A stretch of DNA of 64,000 nt from Cysteiniphilum marinum (GTDB lineage Bacteria; Pseudomonadota; Gammaproteobacteria; Francisellales; Francisellaceae), in assembly GCF_014857925.1 (NCBI RefSeq), contig NZ_JACYVZ010000007.1, positions 1 through 64,000 on the forward strand, given 5' to 3'. Below the pieces are notes generated by a model. That model was not told where the DNA came from. It saw nothing but the letters and a program-made list of their open reading frames with translations, and searched no databases. Each line of letters opens with the position of its first letter. Position 1 is the first letter of the stretch. The position numbers and the translations under genes were made by a program. Of this stretch, positions 40,016-48,745 are shown piece by piece.

Positions 40016-40684
40016 ATGGCAAGTATCGAACCTAAAGTACCAAGATCCGTTGTCTTAGATGCCAAACCACTAAGTGTTAAACTTGGTGAATCTGACTTTG
40101 CAGGAAGTCATTCTAAACCACGCATTTGGTTTGACTCATTAACCATCTTAGGACAAGACATGGGCAAGTTTTTATTTGCCATCGATGGCGGTCAAAACTT
40201 AAATGATGTCACAAGCCCAACGGCTGCTTGTAATCTGATTGAGTTTCATTTATCAGGTCCACAAATGAAAGCAAGCCTTGAGGTGACGATTGGCTTACCA
40301 ATTAGTCCAAAAATGAAAACCACACTAGAAGGACTTATTTCCTCTGTTAAAAAGTCTGAAGCAAAAGATACTTCAATCAAGTTTGGTAAAACCAATGCCT
40401 CTCAAGAGTACAAAAATGATGACAAATGGGATGTAATTACTGATCTTTCTGAGCTTGTATTAGTCCCTGTTGAAAATTCGGCATTTAATATCGATTTCCA
40501 ACAATATGGTTTCCTCGGTGGTTCAACTGCAGCCGCTGACTACTACATCGTAACGATTTCCGGGGTTATGGTTGATAAAGCTAATTTTTCTAAGGCAGCA
40601 TTAGATGTTGTGCATGGAGAAAGTACTGAAAAAGGTCAATACGGCTTATTGAGTATTGATGAGGCGGCTTCTACAGCTGGTTAA
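40016..40684 (+). CDS. iglC: T6SS tube protein IglC (Hcp-like)
   Basis: 222 aa. Recognisably homologous to Francisella IglC: IWFDSLTILG, FAIDGGQNL, the SPTAAC block, and IKFGKTNASQEYKNDDKW followed by DLSELVLVPVENSAFNI parallel the Francisella protein in order and spacing as I remember it. IglC builds the inner tube expelled by the sheath and is the most abundant T6SS product. AAGGAG lies 10 bases before the ATG, a strong ribosome binding site fitting high expression. It lies between iglB and iglD as in Francisella. Confidence 0.95.
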   Translation: MASIEPKVPRSVVLDAKPLSVKLGESDFAGSHSKPRIWFDSLTILGQDMGKFLFAIDGGQNLNDVTSPTAACNLIEFHLSGPQMKASLEVTIGLPISPKMKTTLEGLISSVKKSEAKDTSIKFGKTNASQEYKNDDKWDVITDLSELVLVPVENSAFNIDFQQYGFLGGSTAAADYYIVTISGVMVDKANFSKAALDVVHGESTEKGQYGLLSIDEAASTAG

Positions 40685-40717
40685 TATACCGCCTAAAAAC
40701 AATTAAAAAGGTAAAAT

Positions 40718-41893
40718 ATGGCAGCAAAAGTTCATTGGCAAGATGGTGCATTATTAAGTGCTAAATATTTCATCACGCAAGATATGCTGGGGCATCAATA
40801 TGTCGCGCAAGCGCTACAATTACCCTATCAAATGCAGTATGGCATACTTAGCTTAAAACTTGATACCAAGCTTCTTAGCGTGGGCGAGCTTAAGATTGAT
40901 GAGCTCGCACTCTACACGCAAGCCCGTTTATTTTTTGAACTTTCGTCACAACATAACGCCTTACATCTTCCGCTAACGGATCATGATGATACCAAAGCAT
41001 CTATTTTTGTGAATGTTACACATCAAACGCATATCGCTGATATCCCAACTTTGCGCCCTTGTTTTCACTTATCTTTTACATGTGACCCAAGTGCCATGCA
41101 TAGTATCAAAATTTGCGAACTGCACCTTAGCAGTGAGGGTTGGCAGCTTTCTGAGTTCACACCGCCACTTTTAAGTTGCAATAGCACAACTTTCCTACCA
41201 ATTTTACATCGACTAGAGAAGATTCTTATTTCTCTTAAACACCTTATCCAACATTATCAGCACAAATCCCATTTATATCCATTATTAAGCTTAATGCTGT
41301 TTAAACTTGAGGATAAACTACAATCTATTACGCAACGTGCCATTCATTACCACCCCTTTGAGTTATATACCCTTTTAAAAGAGCTGTGTTTTTTACTACC
41401 TGATGAGCATCACGTCTTCCAGAAAAACACCCTACACATGCCTTTTGAGTTTTATGCTCCACATAAATGCTTTCAAAGTTTATTTAACACACTTGAGGCA
41501 TTCTTAAACAAACCTATTAAGCAGCAATTTATTGAGCTAAAACTTGAGGGAGAGTATTTCACAGCCTCGCACTTAGCAAGTGACTTCCTTGGCGCAAAGC
41601 AGTTCTTTTTGGTCGTTAAGAAGCCAAGCATTGAAAGCATTGATCTTAATCCAAAATTCATTAAACTCTCAGCGATTTCACGCAATAAACATATCAATCA
41701 AATGTCGCTATCAGGTGTGCAACTAGAATACATGCCAGATAGCGGAATACATCAGTTAAATAATCCATTGCTATATAAAACCTATCGCCTATCACCAGGG
41801 CAAGAATGGGATTATATCCTAAGCGAAAAAAACCTCATTTTTCAAGCCAATACTAAAAATGAAACCTATCAATTTTTTATCTACTACCGTTAA
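40718..41893 (+). CDS. iglD: T6SS baseplate protein IglD (TssK-like)
   Basis: 391 aa, close to Francisella IglD (about 398). The start AAKVHWQDGALLSAKYF matches the TssK opening 'v.W.eGm.l.pqhfq'. TssK links the baseplate to the membrane complex, in which PdpB and IglE are the partners here. The mixed beta N-terminus, helical middle and the C-terminal domain (from about 300) fit. Start at 40718 with AAAAAGG upstream. It is 33 bp after iglC and 9 bp before the next gene. Confidence 0.88.
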   Translation: MAAKVHWQDGALLSAKYFITQDMLGHQYVAQALQLPYQMQYGILSLKLDTKLLSVGELKIDELALYTQARLFFELSSQHNALHLPLTDHDDTKASIFVNVTHQTHIADIPTLRPCFHLSFTCDPSAMHSIKICELHLSSEGWQLSEFTPPLLSCNSTTFLPILHRLEKILISLKHLIQHYQHKSHLYPLLSLMLFKLEDKLQSITQRAIHYHPFELYTLLKELCFLLPDEHHVFQKNTLHMPFEFYAPHKCFQSLFNTLEAFLNKPIKQQFIELKLEGEYFTASHLASDFLGAKQFFLVVKKPSIESIDLNPKFIKLSAISRNKHINQMSLSGVQLEYMPDSGIHQLNNPLLYKTYRLSPGQEWDYILSEKNLIFQANTKNETYQFFIYYR

Positions 41894-41902
41894 TGCTCGA
41901 TT

Positions 41903-42691
41903 ATGATTAAGGCATTTATTGATCGCTATCACCGGCTCAAACGCTTCGTTAATATTGCCGAGCTACTCGAGTTAATCCACTACTATAATATTAGCGCACA
42001 ACATGTCTGTTTTGTGGCAAATTTCTCGATCACACCGAGCAATCACCTAATTGAAGATGTTTATGCCAGTGATCATGATATCTTTGTAATGATTAATCTC
42101 TCTAAACTCACTATTTTTGCGGGTCTTCAACATTACTACAGTCTCGCGGATAAAAATGATCAAATACAAATTATCAACACCCTTAATCAAGGGACGTCTT
42201 TACTCCTTCACAATTATTTTTATGGTCTATATCCTGAGTTTAATCAGATTTATGACAGTAGCTATCAAAACGGTCAAGTGCTTTATTACGAGCATGATAC
42301 CAATAGCTTGTCAGTCGCTACACTTGTCACTAGTTTACAATATGAGTTATCAGAGTATTGTGTAAGCTTCAGCGTGCAATCTAAGCAATATCTGAACACA
42401 TTGAAACCCTATTATATCAATCAAACCAGTTACTTGAATGCCTGTTATCTACAAGGACTTAAAAGCACAACCAAAGCATTCCTTAAGGTGGTCATTAGCG
42501 TCCCACGATTCAATCAGTATATTATTGAAAGCATTCAAAAAATAATTAACAACAATCCGTATTTCCAAAAAATGCAACATCTCGTTATGATTGATTTAAC
42601 CATTAAACTCAATGAAATCGATCATAAGTCCTTTTTACCGATTGCTTGTGGCCAAGATACGCTTAATTCAATTTTCCGCACACAACTCTAA
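41903..42691 (+). CDS. TssG-like baseplate candidate at the end of the igl operon
   Basis: 262 aa, no signal peptide or membrane helix. The N-terminal half has ISAQHVCFVANFSITPSNHL, then LSKLTIFAGLQHYYSLADK, which resembles the TssG core 'G.LP.hY' block followed by a helical NYFYGLYPEF segment, and it closes with PIACGQDTLNS, like the family end 'P..lG...Lg'. TssG pairs with TssF; a TssF-like gene ends the other operon. The match is by pattern only, and length is below the usual 330. IglJ of Francisella (about 257 aa) is an alternative. It lies 9 bp after iglD and 45 bp before the tRNA end. Confidence 0.45.
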   Translation: MIKAFIDRYHRLKRFVNIAELLELIHYYNISAQHVCFVANFSITPSNHLIEDVYASDHDIFVMINLSKLTIFAGLQHYYSLADKNDQIQIINTLNQGTSLLLHNYFYGLYPEFNQIYDSSYQNGQVLYYEHDTNSLSVATLVTSLQYELSEYCVSFSVQSKQYLNTLKPYYINQTSYLNACYLQGLKSTTKAFLKVVISVPRFNQYIIESIQKIINNNPYFQKMQHLVMIDLTIKLNEIDHKSFLPIACGQDTLNSIFRTQL

Positions 42692-42700
42692 AACCCAAAC

Positions 42701-42730
42701 AAATAAAAAAGGCCGCTTACGCGACCTTTT
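42701..42730 (-). terminator. Rho-independent terminator after tRNA-Glu
   Basis: On the minus strand AAGGTCGC-GTAA-GCGGCCTT forms an 8-bp stem with one G-U pair, followed by TTTTTTATTTG. It lies 8 bp past the tRNA 3' end. On the plus strand the stem has one mismatch but is followed by TTTT, so it may also stop the igl operon. Confidence 0.8.
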
Positions 42731-42736
42731 AAATTA

Positions 42737-42812
42737 TGGCGTCCCCAAGGGGATTCGAACCCCTGTTACCGCCGTGAAAGGGCGGTGTCCTAGGCCTCTA
42801 GACGATGGGGAC
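42737..42812 (-). tRNA. tRNA-Glu (UUC)
   Basis: 76 nt including encoded CCA. The minus strand starts GTCCCCATCGTCTAGAGG and ends in GGGACGCCA; the anticodon arm has TTC in CCTTTCACGG and the T arm is GGTTCGAATCC. The acceptor stem GTCCCCA pairs with TGGGGAC. Its 3' end faces the T6SS island, the usual side for integration into a tRNA gene. Confidence 0.95.
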
Positions 42813-42945
42813 ACTAGGAAACTTTCACTGATTTTCAACATACTGCCGAAAACTTCAGCGCATTCTAGTGAGCTTTATGTTTACTGTCAAGCTCTATAGA
42901 AAAATATTTTTATTAATTTTCAGACACAAACCATAATGTTACTAA

Positions 42946-43236
42946 AATCATATCCCTTGCACATATGACAAGCAAAGTCACTTCATTTATGGGGTAGCTA
43001 GAAAAGCCAAACTTTTTGCGCAAAGACTACAAAAACTAAAAGAGCAGCAATTAGTCAATCGTGAGCGCGCACAGCTTCAAATATATCGCAGTCAACTGGC
43101 TGATAGTTTGCACAATATTACGCATTATTTGATATATCTATCTCATAATACATTGAATCAATTTCTCAGGCACAGGATCTGGTCTGCCACCATCTCCTGC
43201 GACAAAAGCACATTCGATAGCGCCAAGCGCGCATAG
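42946..43236 (+). pseudogene. Startless coil-like open frame (gene remnant)
   Basis: The frame from 42946 to 43236 has no stop but no ATG or GTG start. It reads ARKAKLFAQRLQKLKEQQ and RERAQLQIYRSQLADSLHN, a plausible coiled coil, before running into the opposite-strand thioesterase. It fills most of the 325-bp gap between tRNA-Glu and that gene. It could be the remnant of a truncated gene, or chance. Confidence 0.25.
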
Positions 43237-43569
43237 ATCACCTGCTTCATTATAAAGCTCATTATAAAAACAGAGCTTCAATTTAGATAAAGACAAAACA
43301 TGTAGCATGACCTTCATTCTATTTGGATAAAACACTGGCTTTTTGAATTTTAAATTTGCCGCTGCAAAGACCAAATGCAACCCATCGACATCACTAAATG
43401 TCATATCATGTTTACCGAGAAACATCGAAATCGCCTCATTGAAATAATCCAAAATAATATGATTACTTAAATGCTGTCCTGCATTCATATCTAAAAACCG
43501 CAGTGGAATATCGCAACTAAAAAGATTTTCTTGTACTAGGTTTTGTGGTTTTTTTAAGGCAACAAACAT
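43138..43569 (-). CDS. Hotdog-fold acyl-CoA thioesterase
   Basis: 143 aa, 4HBT family (YbgC-like). DMNAGQHLSNHIILDYFNEA is the substrate-binding helix with preceding catalytic-type aspartate/asparagine region, and the strand KFKKPVFYPNRMKVML is the central beta strand. Family members hydrolyse acyl-CoA thioesters; the substrate is unknown. It stands alone between the T6SS border and lepB, read toward the island. Confidence 0.7.
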   Translation of the reverse strand: MFVALKKPQNLVQENLFSCDIPLRFLDMNAGQHLSNHIILDYFNEAISMFLGKHDMTFSDVDGLHLVFAAANLKFKKPVFYPNRMKVMLHVLSLSKLKLCFYNELYNEAGDLCALGAIECAFVAGDGGRPDPVPEKLIQCIMR

Positions 43570-43723
43570 AAAAAGTGATTCCTGATCAATCTATAATTAT
43601 TTTGATTACACATTCTAAAACTTCCAATCAGCGATAGAAACGAGTTTAGCAATAAAAGCATAGCGATTTTTGGGCTAACCCGTATAATAATGCCGGTATA
43701 TTGCACAAAGGAAATAAAAACCT

Positions 43724-44557
43724 ATGAATATTGATTTTAGCTTTTGGCTACTGGTACTGACAATTGCCTCAGGCATTATTGCTGCCATTGACAAATTTAA
43801 GTTTGAACCAAAACGTTTGGCACCAGTTATGGATGAGCTCAAAGGCATGAAGAAAAAAGAGCGTCGCAAGTTCATTCAAAAAAACAAAGCGCTAAAAGCG
43901 CCTCTATTGGCTGATTATGCACGCTCACTGTTTAGTGTGTTCTTGATCGTTTTTATCTTACGTGGTTTTTTAATCGGTAATTTTCTAATCCCATCAGCTT
44001 CAATGACACCAACGTTACCTGTAGGCAACTTCATCTTGGTGAATAAAACGGCTTATGGCATCAGAAACCCACTTACTAACAATGTCTGGATTGAAACAGG
44101 CAAACCTGAGCGCGGTGATATCGCAGTATTTCACTTCCCTGTCAATCCAGGGGTTGATTTTATTAAGCGCGTTATTGGCGTGCCCGGTGATGTTATTTCT
44201 TATAAAGATAAAAAGCTTACGGTTAATGGCAAAGCCATTGAGTACACCAACTGCCTAGATAACCAAGTTAATAGCTATAACGGCAATGGTCCAAACACAA
44301 TTTGCACCGAGCATCTAGGTAAAGTTGCGCATCAAATTGATGATATGGCAAACGCCCCATCAGCCAACTTCACCAACCTTGTTGTGCCTAAAGGCATGTA
44401 TTTCGTAATGGGTGACAATCGCGATAATAGTGAAGATAGCCGCTATTGGGGCTTTGTTCCTGACAAAGACCTTGTTGGTAAAGCAAGCTTTGTCTGGTTT
44501 AGTTGGAATAGTTTAAACAGCTCTGTACGTTGGAGCGAAATAGGACGAGTATTATAA
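43724..44557 (+). CDS. lepB: Signal peptidase I
   Basis: 277 aa. It cleaves signal peptides of secreted proteins at the outer face of the inner membrane. A first helix at about 5-22 and a second at about 70-87 anchor it. The catalytic dyad is Ser93 in PSASMTPT and Lys148 in FIKRVIGVPGD; the box MGDNRDNSEDSRYWG is conserved. Start at 43724 after AAGGAAA. It begins the lepB-rnc-truB-rnr series and is followed by rnc after 3 bp. Confidence 0.95.
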   Translation: MNIDFSFWLLVLTIASGIIAAIDKFKFEPKRLAPVMDELKGMKKKERRKFIQKNKALKAPLLADYARSLFSVFLIVFILRGFLIGNFLIPSASMTPTLPVGNFILVNKTAYGIRNPLTNNVWIETGKPERGDIAVFHFPVNPGVDFIKRVIGVPGDVISYKDKKLTVNGKAIEYTNCLDNQVNSYNGNGPNTICTEHLGKVAHQIDDMANAPSANFTNLVVPKGMYFVMGDNRDNSEDSRYWGFVPDKDLVGKASFVWFSWNSLNSSVRWSEIGRVL

Positions 44558-44560
44558 ATA

Positions 44561-45271
44561 ATGACCATTGATTACACCCCTTTATATCGTAGCATTGGCT
44601 ACCACTTCAATAATGAAGCGCTTATCACTCAAGCGCTCACTCATCGCAGTAAACAAAAACAACATAATGAACGTTTAGAGTTCTTGGGCGATTCCATTCT
44701 TGGGTTTGTAATCGCCGAAGCGCTTTATCAGAAATTCCCACATGAAGATGAGGGTAGTTTATCTCTCTTACGCATGTATCTTGTGCGTGGTAAAACACTG
44801 ACCGATATGGCAAAGCATTTTGACTTGGGTGAATATATGTCCTTTGGGGTTGGCGAGCTTAAATCCGGCGGACATAAACGCGCGCGCTTGTTAGAAGACG
44901 CTTTTGAGGCACTGATTGGCGCAATTTATCTCGACAGTGATATGCTTGTTGTTAAAGAACGTATTTTGCATTGGTTTAAAGATGTCTTAGCAACACTTAA
45001 TGTTGAAGAGCATACCAAGGATCCCAAGTCACGCTTACAAGAGTATTTACAAGCCGAGATTCAGACACATCCAATTTACTCAATCATTGCCACTGAAGGC
45101 TTGGATCACGATCAAACTTTTACAGTTGAGGTTTCGCTAGGATCACTTGAGCACAGCTATCGCGCCAAAGGCAAATCACGCAAACAAGCAGAGCATAACG
45201 CTGCCAAAGAAGCCTTAAAAGCGATTAAAGCACAAGATCAGCAAAACAAGCAAAATAAGCAAGATCAATAA
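44561..45271 (+). CDS. rnc: Ribonuclease III
   Basis: 236 aa. It cuts double-stranded RNA in rRNA and mRNA processing. The signature RLEFLGDSILGFVIAEAL (E40, D44) and ARLLEDAFEALIGAIYLD give the catalytic acids; a double-stranded RNA-binding domain (about 155-225, ending with SRKQAEHNAAKEALKAI) follows. The tail is glutamine/lysine-rich and not conserved. It lies 3 bp after lepB and 2 bp before truB; the usual era gene is absent. Confidence 0.96.
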   Translation: MTIDYTPLYRSIGYHFNNEALITQALTHRSKQKQHNERLEFLGDSILGFVIAEALYQKFPHEDEGSLSLLRMYLVRGKTLTDMAKHFDLGEYMSFGVGELKSGGHKRARLLEDAFEALIGAIYLDSDMLVVKERILHWFKDVLATLNVEEHTKDPKSRLQEYLQAEIQTHPIYSIIATEGLDHDQTFTVEVSLGSLEHSYRAKGKSRKQAEHNAAKEALKAIKAQDQQNKQNKQDQ

Positions 45272-45273
45272 CT

Positions 45274-46206
45274 ATGGCACGTAAACGTAAAGGGATTGCC
45301 TTAAATGGCATTATCGTGATTGATAAACCACAAGGTCTATCCTCGAATCAAGCACTACAACGTGTTAAGCGCCTTTTTAACGCACAAAAAGCAGGTCACA
45401 CGGGCAGCCTTGACCCGATGGCAACTGGCGTGTTACCCATTTGCTTTGGTCAAGCAACACGTATATCACAATATCTTTTAGATGCTGATAAGGCTTATCA
45501 AGCAACGATTCAGTTAGGTATCAGCACTGATAGTGGTGACGCTGAAGGTAATGTTATTGAACAGCACCAAGTCCCTGAAATCACCCTTCAGAATATCCAT
45601 AATGCATTGGATAAATTCCGTGGTGAGATAAGTCAGGTCCCACCGATGTATTCAGCGCTAAAGCTTCAAGGAAAGCCCTTGTATGAGTTGGCACGTCAAG
45701 GTATCGAGATTGAGCGCAAAGCGCGTAATATCAACATATATGCACTTGAATTGATTGACTACAATCCTGAAAAGCACACCATTGATATCGATGTGCGCTG
45801 CTCCAAGGGCACCTATATTCGCACACTTGGCATGGATATTGCCAAAGCGCTAAATTGCGCTGGACATTTAATCAAATTAACACGAACCGCATGCGGGCTA
45901 TTGACGATGAATGATACATCATCGCTTGAGACGCTGCAGACACTCACACTGGATTCATGCCATGAAAAGCTACTTAATCCAGAATATGCATTTACAGATA
46001 CACCTATTTTTACTATACCTAATGACAAAGTGGACTTATTTTATCTGAAAGGAAAGATGCAACTAACCAACAATTTCACTGGCCGCGCCCGTATTTATGA
46101 TCAAGATCGATTTGTCGCACTTGGTCACTTTAATGATGGCGAGCTTGTGAAAAAACAACTTTTTTTACAAGGCATCATCGAGAATGAGCAAGAAATACAC
46201 GATTGA
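45274..46206 (+). CDS. truB: tRNA pseudouridine 55 synthase
   Basis: 310 aa. It makes pseudouridine at U55 in the T loop of tRNAs. The catalytic aspartate is D47 in GHTGSLDPMATGVLPI; DIDVRCSKGTYIRTL and LTRTACG are other family motifs. A C-terminal PUA-like domain follows. It overlaps rnr by 23 bp, so translation of rnr is probably coupled. Confidence 0.95.
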   Translation: MARKRKGIALNGIIVIDKPQGLSSNQALQRVKRLFNAQKAGHTGSLDPMATGVLPICFGQATRISQYLLDADKAYQATIQLGISTDSGDAEGNVIEQHQVPEITLQNIHNALDKFRGEISQVPPMYSALKLQGKPLYELARQGIEIERKARNINIYALELIDYNPEKHTIDIDVRCSKGTYIRTLGMDIAKALNCAGHLIKLTRTACGLLTMNDTSSLETLQTLTLDSCHEKLLNPEYAFTDTPIFTIPNDKVDLFYLKGKMQLTNNFTGRARIYDQDRFVALGHFNDGELVKKQLFLQGIIENEQEIHD

Positions 46207-48610
46207 TAACGATCCGAATAAGGATTTAGAAGCACAAAAATATGATGACCCTATTCCAAGTAGAGAGGTCATTTTAACCTACTTAAAAGACCTCAAACAG
46301 CCGACTGTTTTTGAGAAGATTGCTGATAATTTGGGGCTAAAGCGTAGCAGACAACTGGATGCCCTTGCGAATCGCTTGGGTGCGATGGTACGCGATGAAC
46401 AGATTGAACAAGATGGTCAATATTTTAGACCATTAAAACAAAAACGTCGCATCATTACCGGCTATGTACGCATTGAAAATGATGGCAATGCGATTATTAC
46501 TACCGAAGATAGAATGCACAGCGCATTTTTACCACAACATCAAGCACGTTTAATCTTTAACGGTGACAAAGTCTGTGCGATGATCTTGGGACTTAATCGC
46601 AAAGATAGATTAGAAGCGCGTATTGATAGTATTATTGAGCGCAATACCATCGAAATTACTGGGCGCTATAGCCAACAGTTGGATAGCCATTTCATCCAAC
46701 CAATTAGCAAAACTATGCCGAAATATATCGCACTTTTACCCCCGTCAGAAGAGCTTGAGCCTGACACACTAATCAAAGCAAAACTCGTTATCTTCCCCTC
46801 AACGGTTTGCTCAGCAGTCGCGCAATTTGTTGAAATTATTGAAGAGCAATCACCGATTCTCACGGCAATTTCAGTTGCCAGCAAAAAGCATAATCTAATC
46901 GAGGACTGGAGCAACAAAACCGCGCGTCTAGTGCGCAAACTCCCCAATGAAGTGCTCGATACTGAAATATCGCCACGCACAGATCTACGTGATTTACCGT
47001 TTGTCACGATTGATGGTGAAGACGCCAAAGATTTTGATGATGCTGTTTACGCACGCAAAAGCTCAACGGGTGGTTGGAAACTTTATGTTGCGATTGCGGA
47101 TGTTTCGTATTATGTTCGCCCAGACTCAAGTCTTGATAAAGAGGCTCAAGCCAGGTCAACTTCTGTGTATTTCCCAGGTTATGTCATCCCAATGCTGCCT
47201 GAGCAGCTCTCCAATGAATTATGTTCATTAAAGCCCAAAGTAGATCGCTTAGCATTAATCTGCGAGATGAATATCAGTCCCAATGCCAAACTTTCACGCT
47301 ATAAGTTTTACTCAGGCGTTATTAACTCCAAAGCGCGCTTAACCTATACCGAAGTATCCAAGCTTTTAAACAATAAAGACAACAGCATCTATTACGATCA
47401 ACCCGAGGTTATTCCGCACTTATTTGATTTATATGATCTTTATAAACTCTTAGCAGCTGCACGCAAACAACGCGGAGCAATTGATTTTGATACCGTTGAA
47501 TCACAAATTATTTTAAATGAGCATCAACATATTTCAGCGATTATTCCACGCCAACGTAATGATGCGCATAAACTCATTGAAGAATGCATGCTGTTAGCAA
47601 ATGTCGCCACCGCACGCTTTATTGAGAGAAACAAAGCACATGCCCCTTTTCGCGTGCATGGCGCACCACCTAGTGGCAAAATTGATGACTTAAAGGCTTA
47701 TCTACATTCACTTGGCATTGCCTTTAAACCGAGTAAGTCAGGCGCCACTCCTGCTGATTACAGTCAGATGCTAAGCTCTGTCAAAGATCGCGATGACTTT
47801 GCCAATATTCAACTGATGACACTAAAAAGCATGAATCAGGCATTTTACACACCGGATAATAATGGGCATTTTGGCTTAGCCTATCCGGCTTACAGTCACT
47901 TCACTTCACCGATTCGTCGCTATCCTGATCTATTAACGCATCGCGCAATCAAATCGATTATTGGTGAGAAAAACCTTGGCGCGTATCACTACACGCGCAG
48001 TCAATTAGATGAGCTTTGTGCTCATGCCTCTAGTCAAGAACGCAATGCTGACTCAGCCTCCAGTGATGTTGAAAAATGGCTCAAATGTCACTTCTTACAC
48101 AATCGTATTGGTGAGCTATTTGATGCTAAAATCGTTCATGTTACTGGCTTTGGTATGTATGTTGAGCTCATTGAAAACTATATTGAAGGGTTAGTGCATA
48201 TCTCGTCAATGCATGGTGATTATTATGTATTTGACGAGGTGCAGCATCGCTTAATCGGTCAGCATACAAAGAAAACCTTTGGCATTGGACAAAAGGTTCA
48301 AGTACAACTTGTGCGTGTTAATTTAGATGAAATGCAGATTGATTTTGAATTAACGGTTAATGGTAAAGGTCGCAGTCACCAAGAGCTTGCAGCTGGCAGC
48401 ACACCAAAACGCCGTCGCGCGCGTATTAAACCCTCAAGCCTAAAATCATCATCAACACAAAAGCGCACACGCAAAAAGCCTACGCGTAACAGTACCGTTG
48501 AACCCACAAAATTAGTTGATAGCAAACCGTCAAAAAGCAAAAAGAAAAAATCCAGTAGCGCTAAGCGCACGCGCAAGAAATCAAATGCAAAATCATCACA
48601 AACTGAATAA
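46184..48610 (+). CDS. rnr: Ribonuclease R
   Basis: 808 aa. Processive 3'-5' exoribonuclease that degrades structured RNA. An N-terminal winged-helix domain (about 15-90), two cold-shock domains, the RNB domain with DLRDLPFVTIDGEDAKDFDD (the catalytic aspartates), the YAHFTSPIRRYPDLLTHR-like YSHFTSPIRRYPDLLTH, then an S1 domain (about 640-725) are visible. The last 85 residues are rich in Lys, Arg and Ser, as in E. coli RNase R, where the tail helps RNA unwinding and stability. It is the last gene of the operon; 135 bp separate it from secF, which converges. Confidence 0.94.
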   Translation: MSKKYTIDNDPNKDLEAQKYDDPIPSREVILTYLKDLKQPTVFEKIADNLGLKRSRQLDALANRLGAMVRDEQIEQDGQYFRPLKQKRRIITGYVRIENDGNAIITTEDRMHSAFLPQHQARLIFNGDKVCAMILGLNRKDRLEARIDSIIERNTIEITGRYSQQLDSHFIQPISKTMPKYIALLPPSEELEPDTLIKAKLVIFPSTVCSAVAQFVEIIEEQSPILTAISVASKKHNLIEDWSNKTARLVRKLPNEVLDTEISPRTDLRDLPFVTIDGEDAKDFDDAVYARKSSTGGWKLYVAIADVSYYVRPDSSLDKEAQARSTSVYFPGYVIPMLPEQLSNELCSLKPKVDRLALICEMNISPNAKLSRYKFYSGVINSKARLTYTEVSKLLNNKDNSIYYDQPEVIPHLFDLYDLYKLLAAARKQRGAIDFDTVESQIILNEHQHISAIIPRQRNDAHKLIEECMLLANVATARFIERNKAHAPFRVHGAPPSGKIDDLKAYLHSLGIAFKPSKSGATPADYSQMLSSVKDRDDFANIQLMTLKSMNQAFYTPDNNGHFGLAYPAYSHFTSPIRRYPDLLTHRAIKSIIGEKNLGAYHYTRSQLDELCAHASSQERNADSASSDVEKWLKCHFLHNRIGELFDAKIVHVTGFGMYVELIENYIEGLVHISSMHGDYYVFDEVQHRLIGQHTKKTFGIGQKVQVQLVRVNLDEMQIDFELTVNGKGRSHQELAAGSTPKRRRARIKPSSLKSSSTQKRTRKKPTRNSTVEPTKLVDSKPSKSKKKKSSSAKRTRKKSNAKSSQTE

Positions 48611-48613
48611 CCC

Positions 48614-48745
48614 TCAAAGCTGCTTCGACCTACGCTCAGGCTACGGTGAGCACTTATGAGTGAATATTTAGTTATAGTCGAAATTAAAGAATAATATTTG
48701 AGTAAATTTTAAAAAGACTATTCCAGAGTCGTACCTTGACTGAAA
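48614..48745. repeat. Convergent spacer with a REP-like fragment
   Basis: It holds CTTCGACCTACGCTCAGG (about 48624-48641) and CTACGGTGAGC, a REP-like sequence seen widely in bacterial genomes as mobile palindromes. I see only one copy in this window. No clear terminator hairpin. Confidence 0.3.

Noticed and set aside
41903-42691. DotU/TssL candidate
   Set aside because: It has no C-terminal transmembrane helix, which TssL requires; the pattern fits TssG better.
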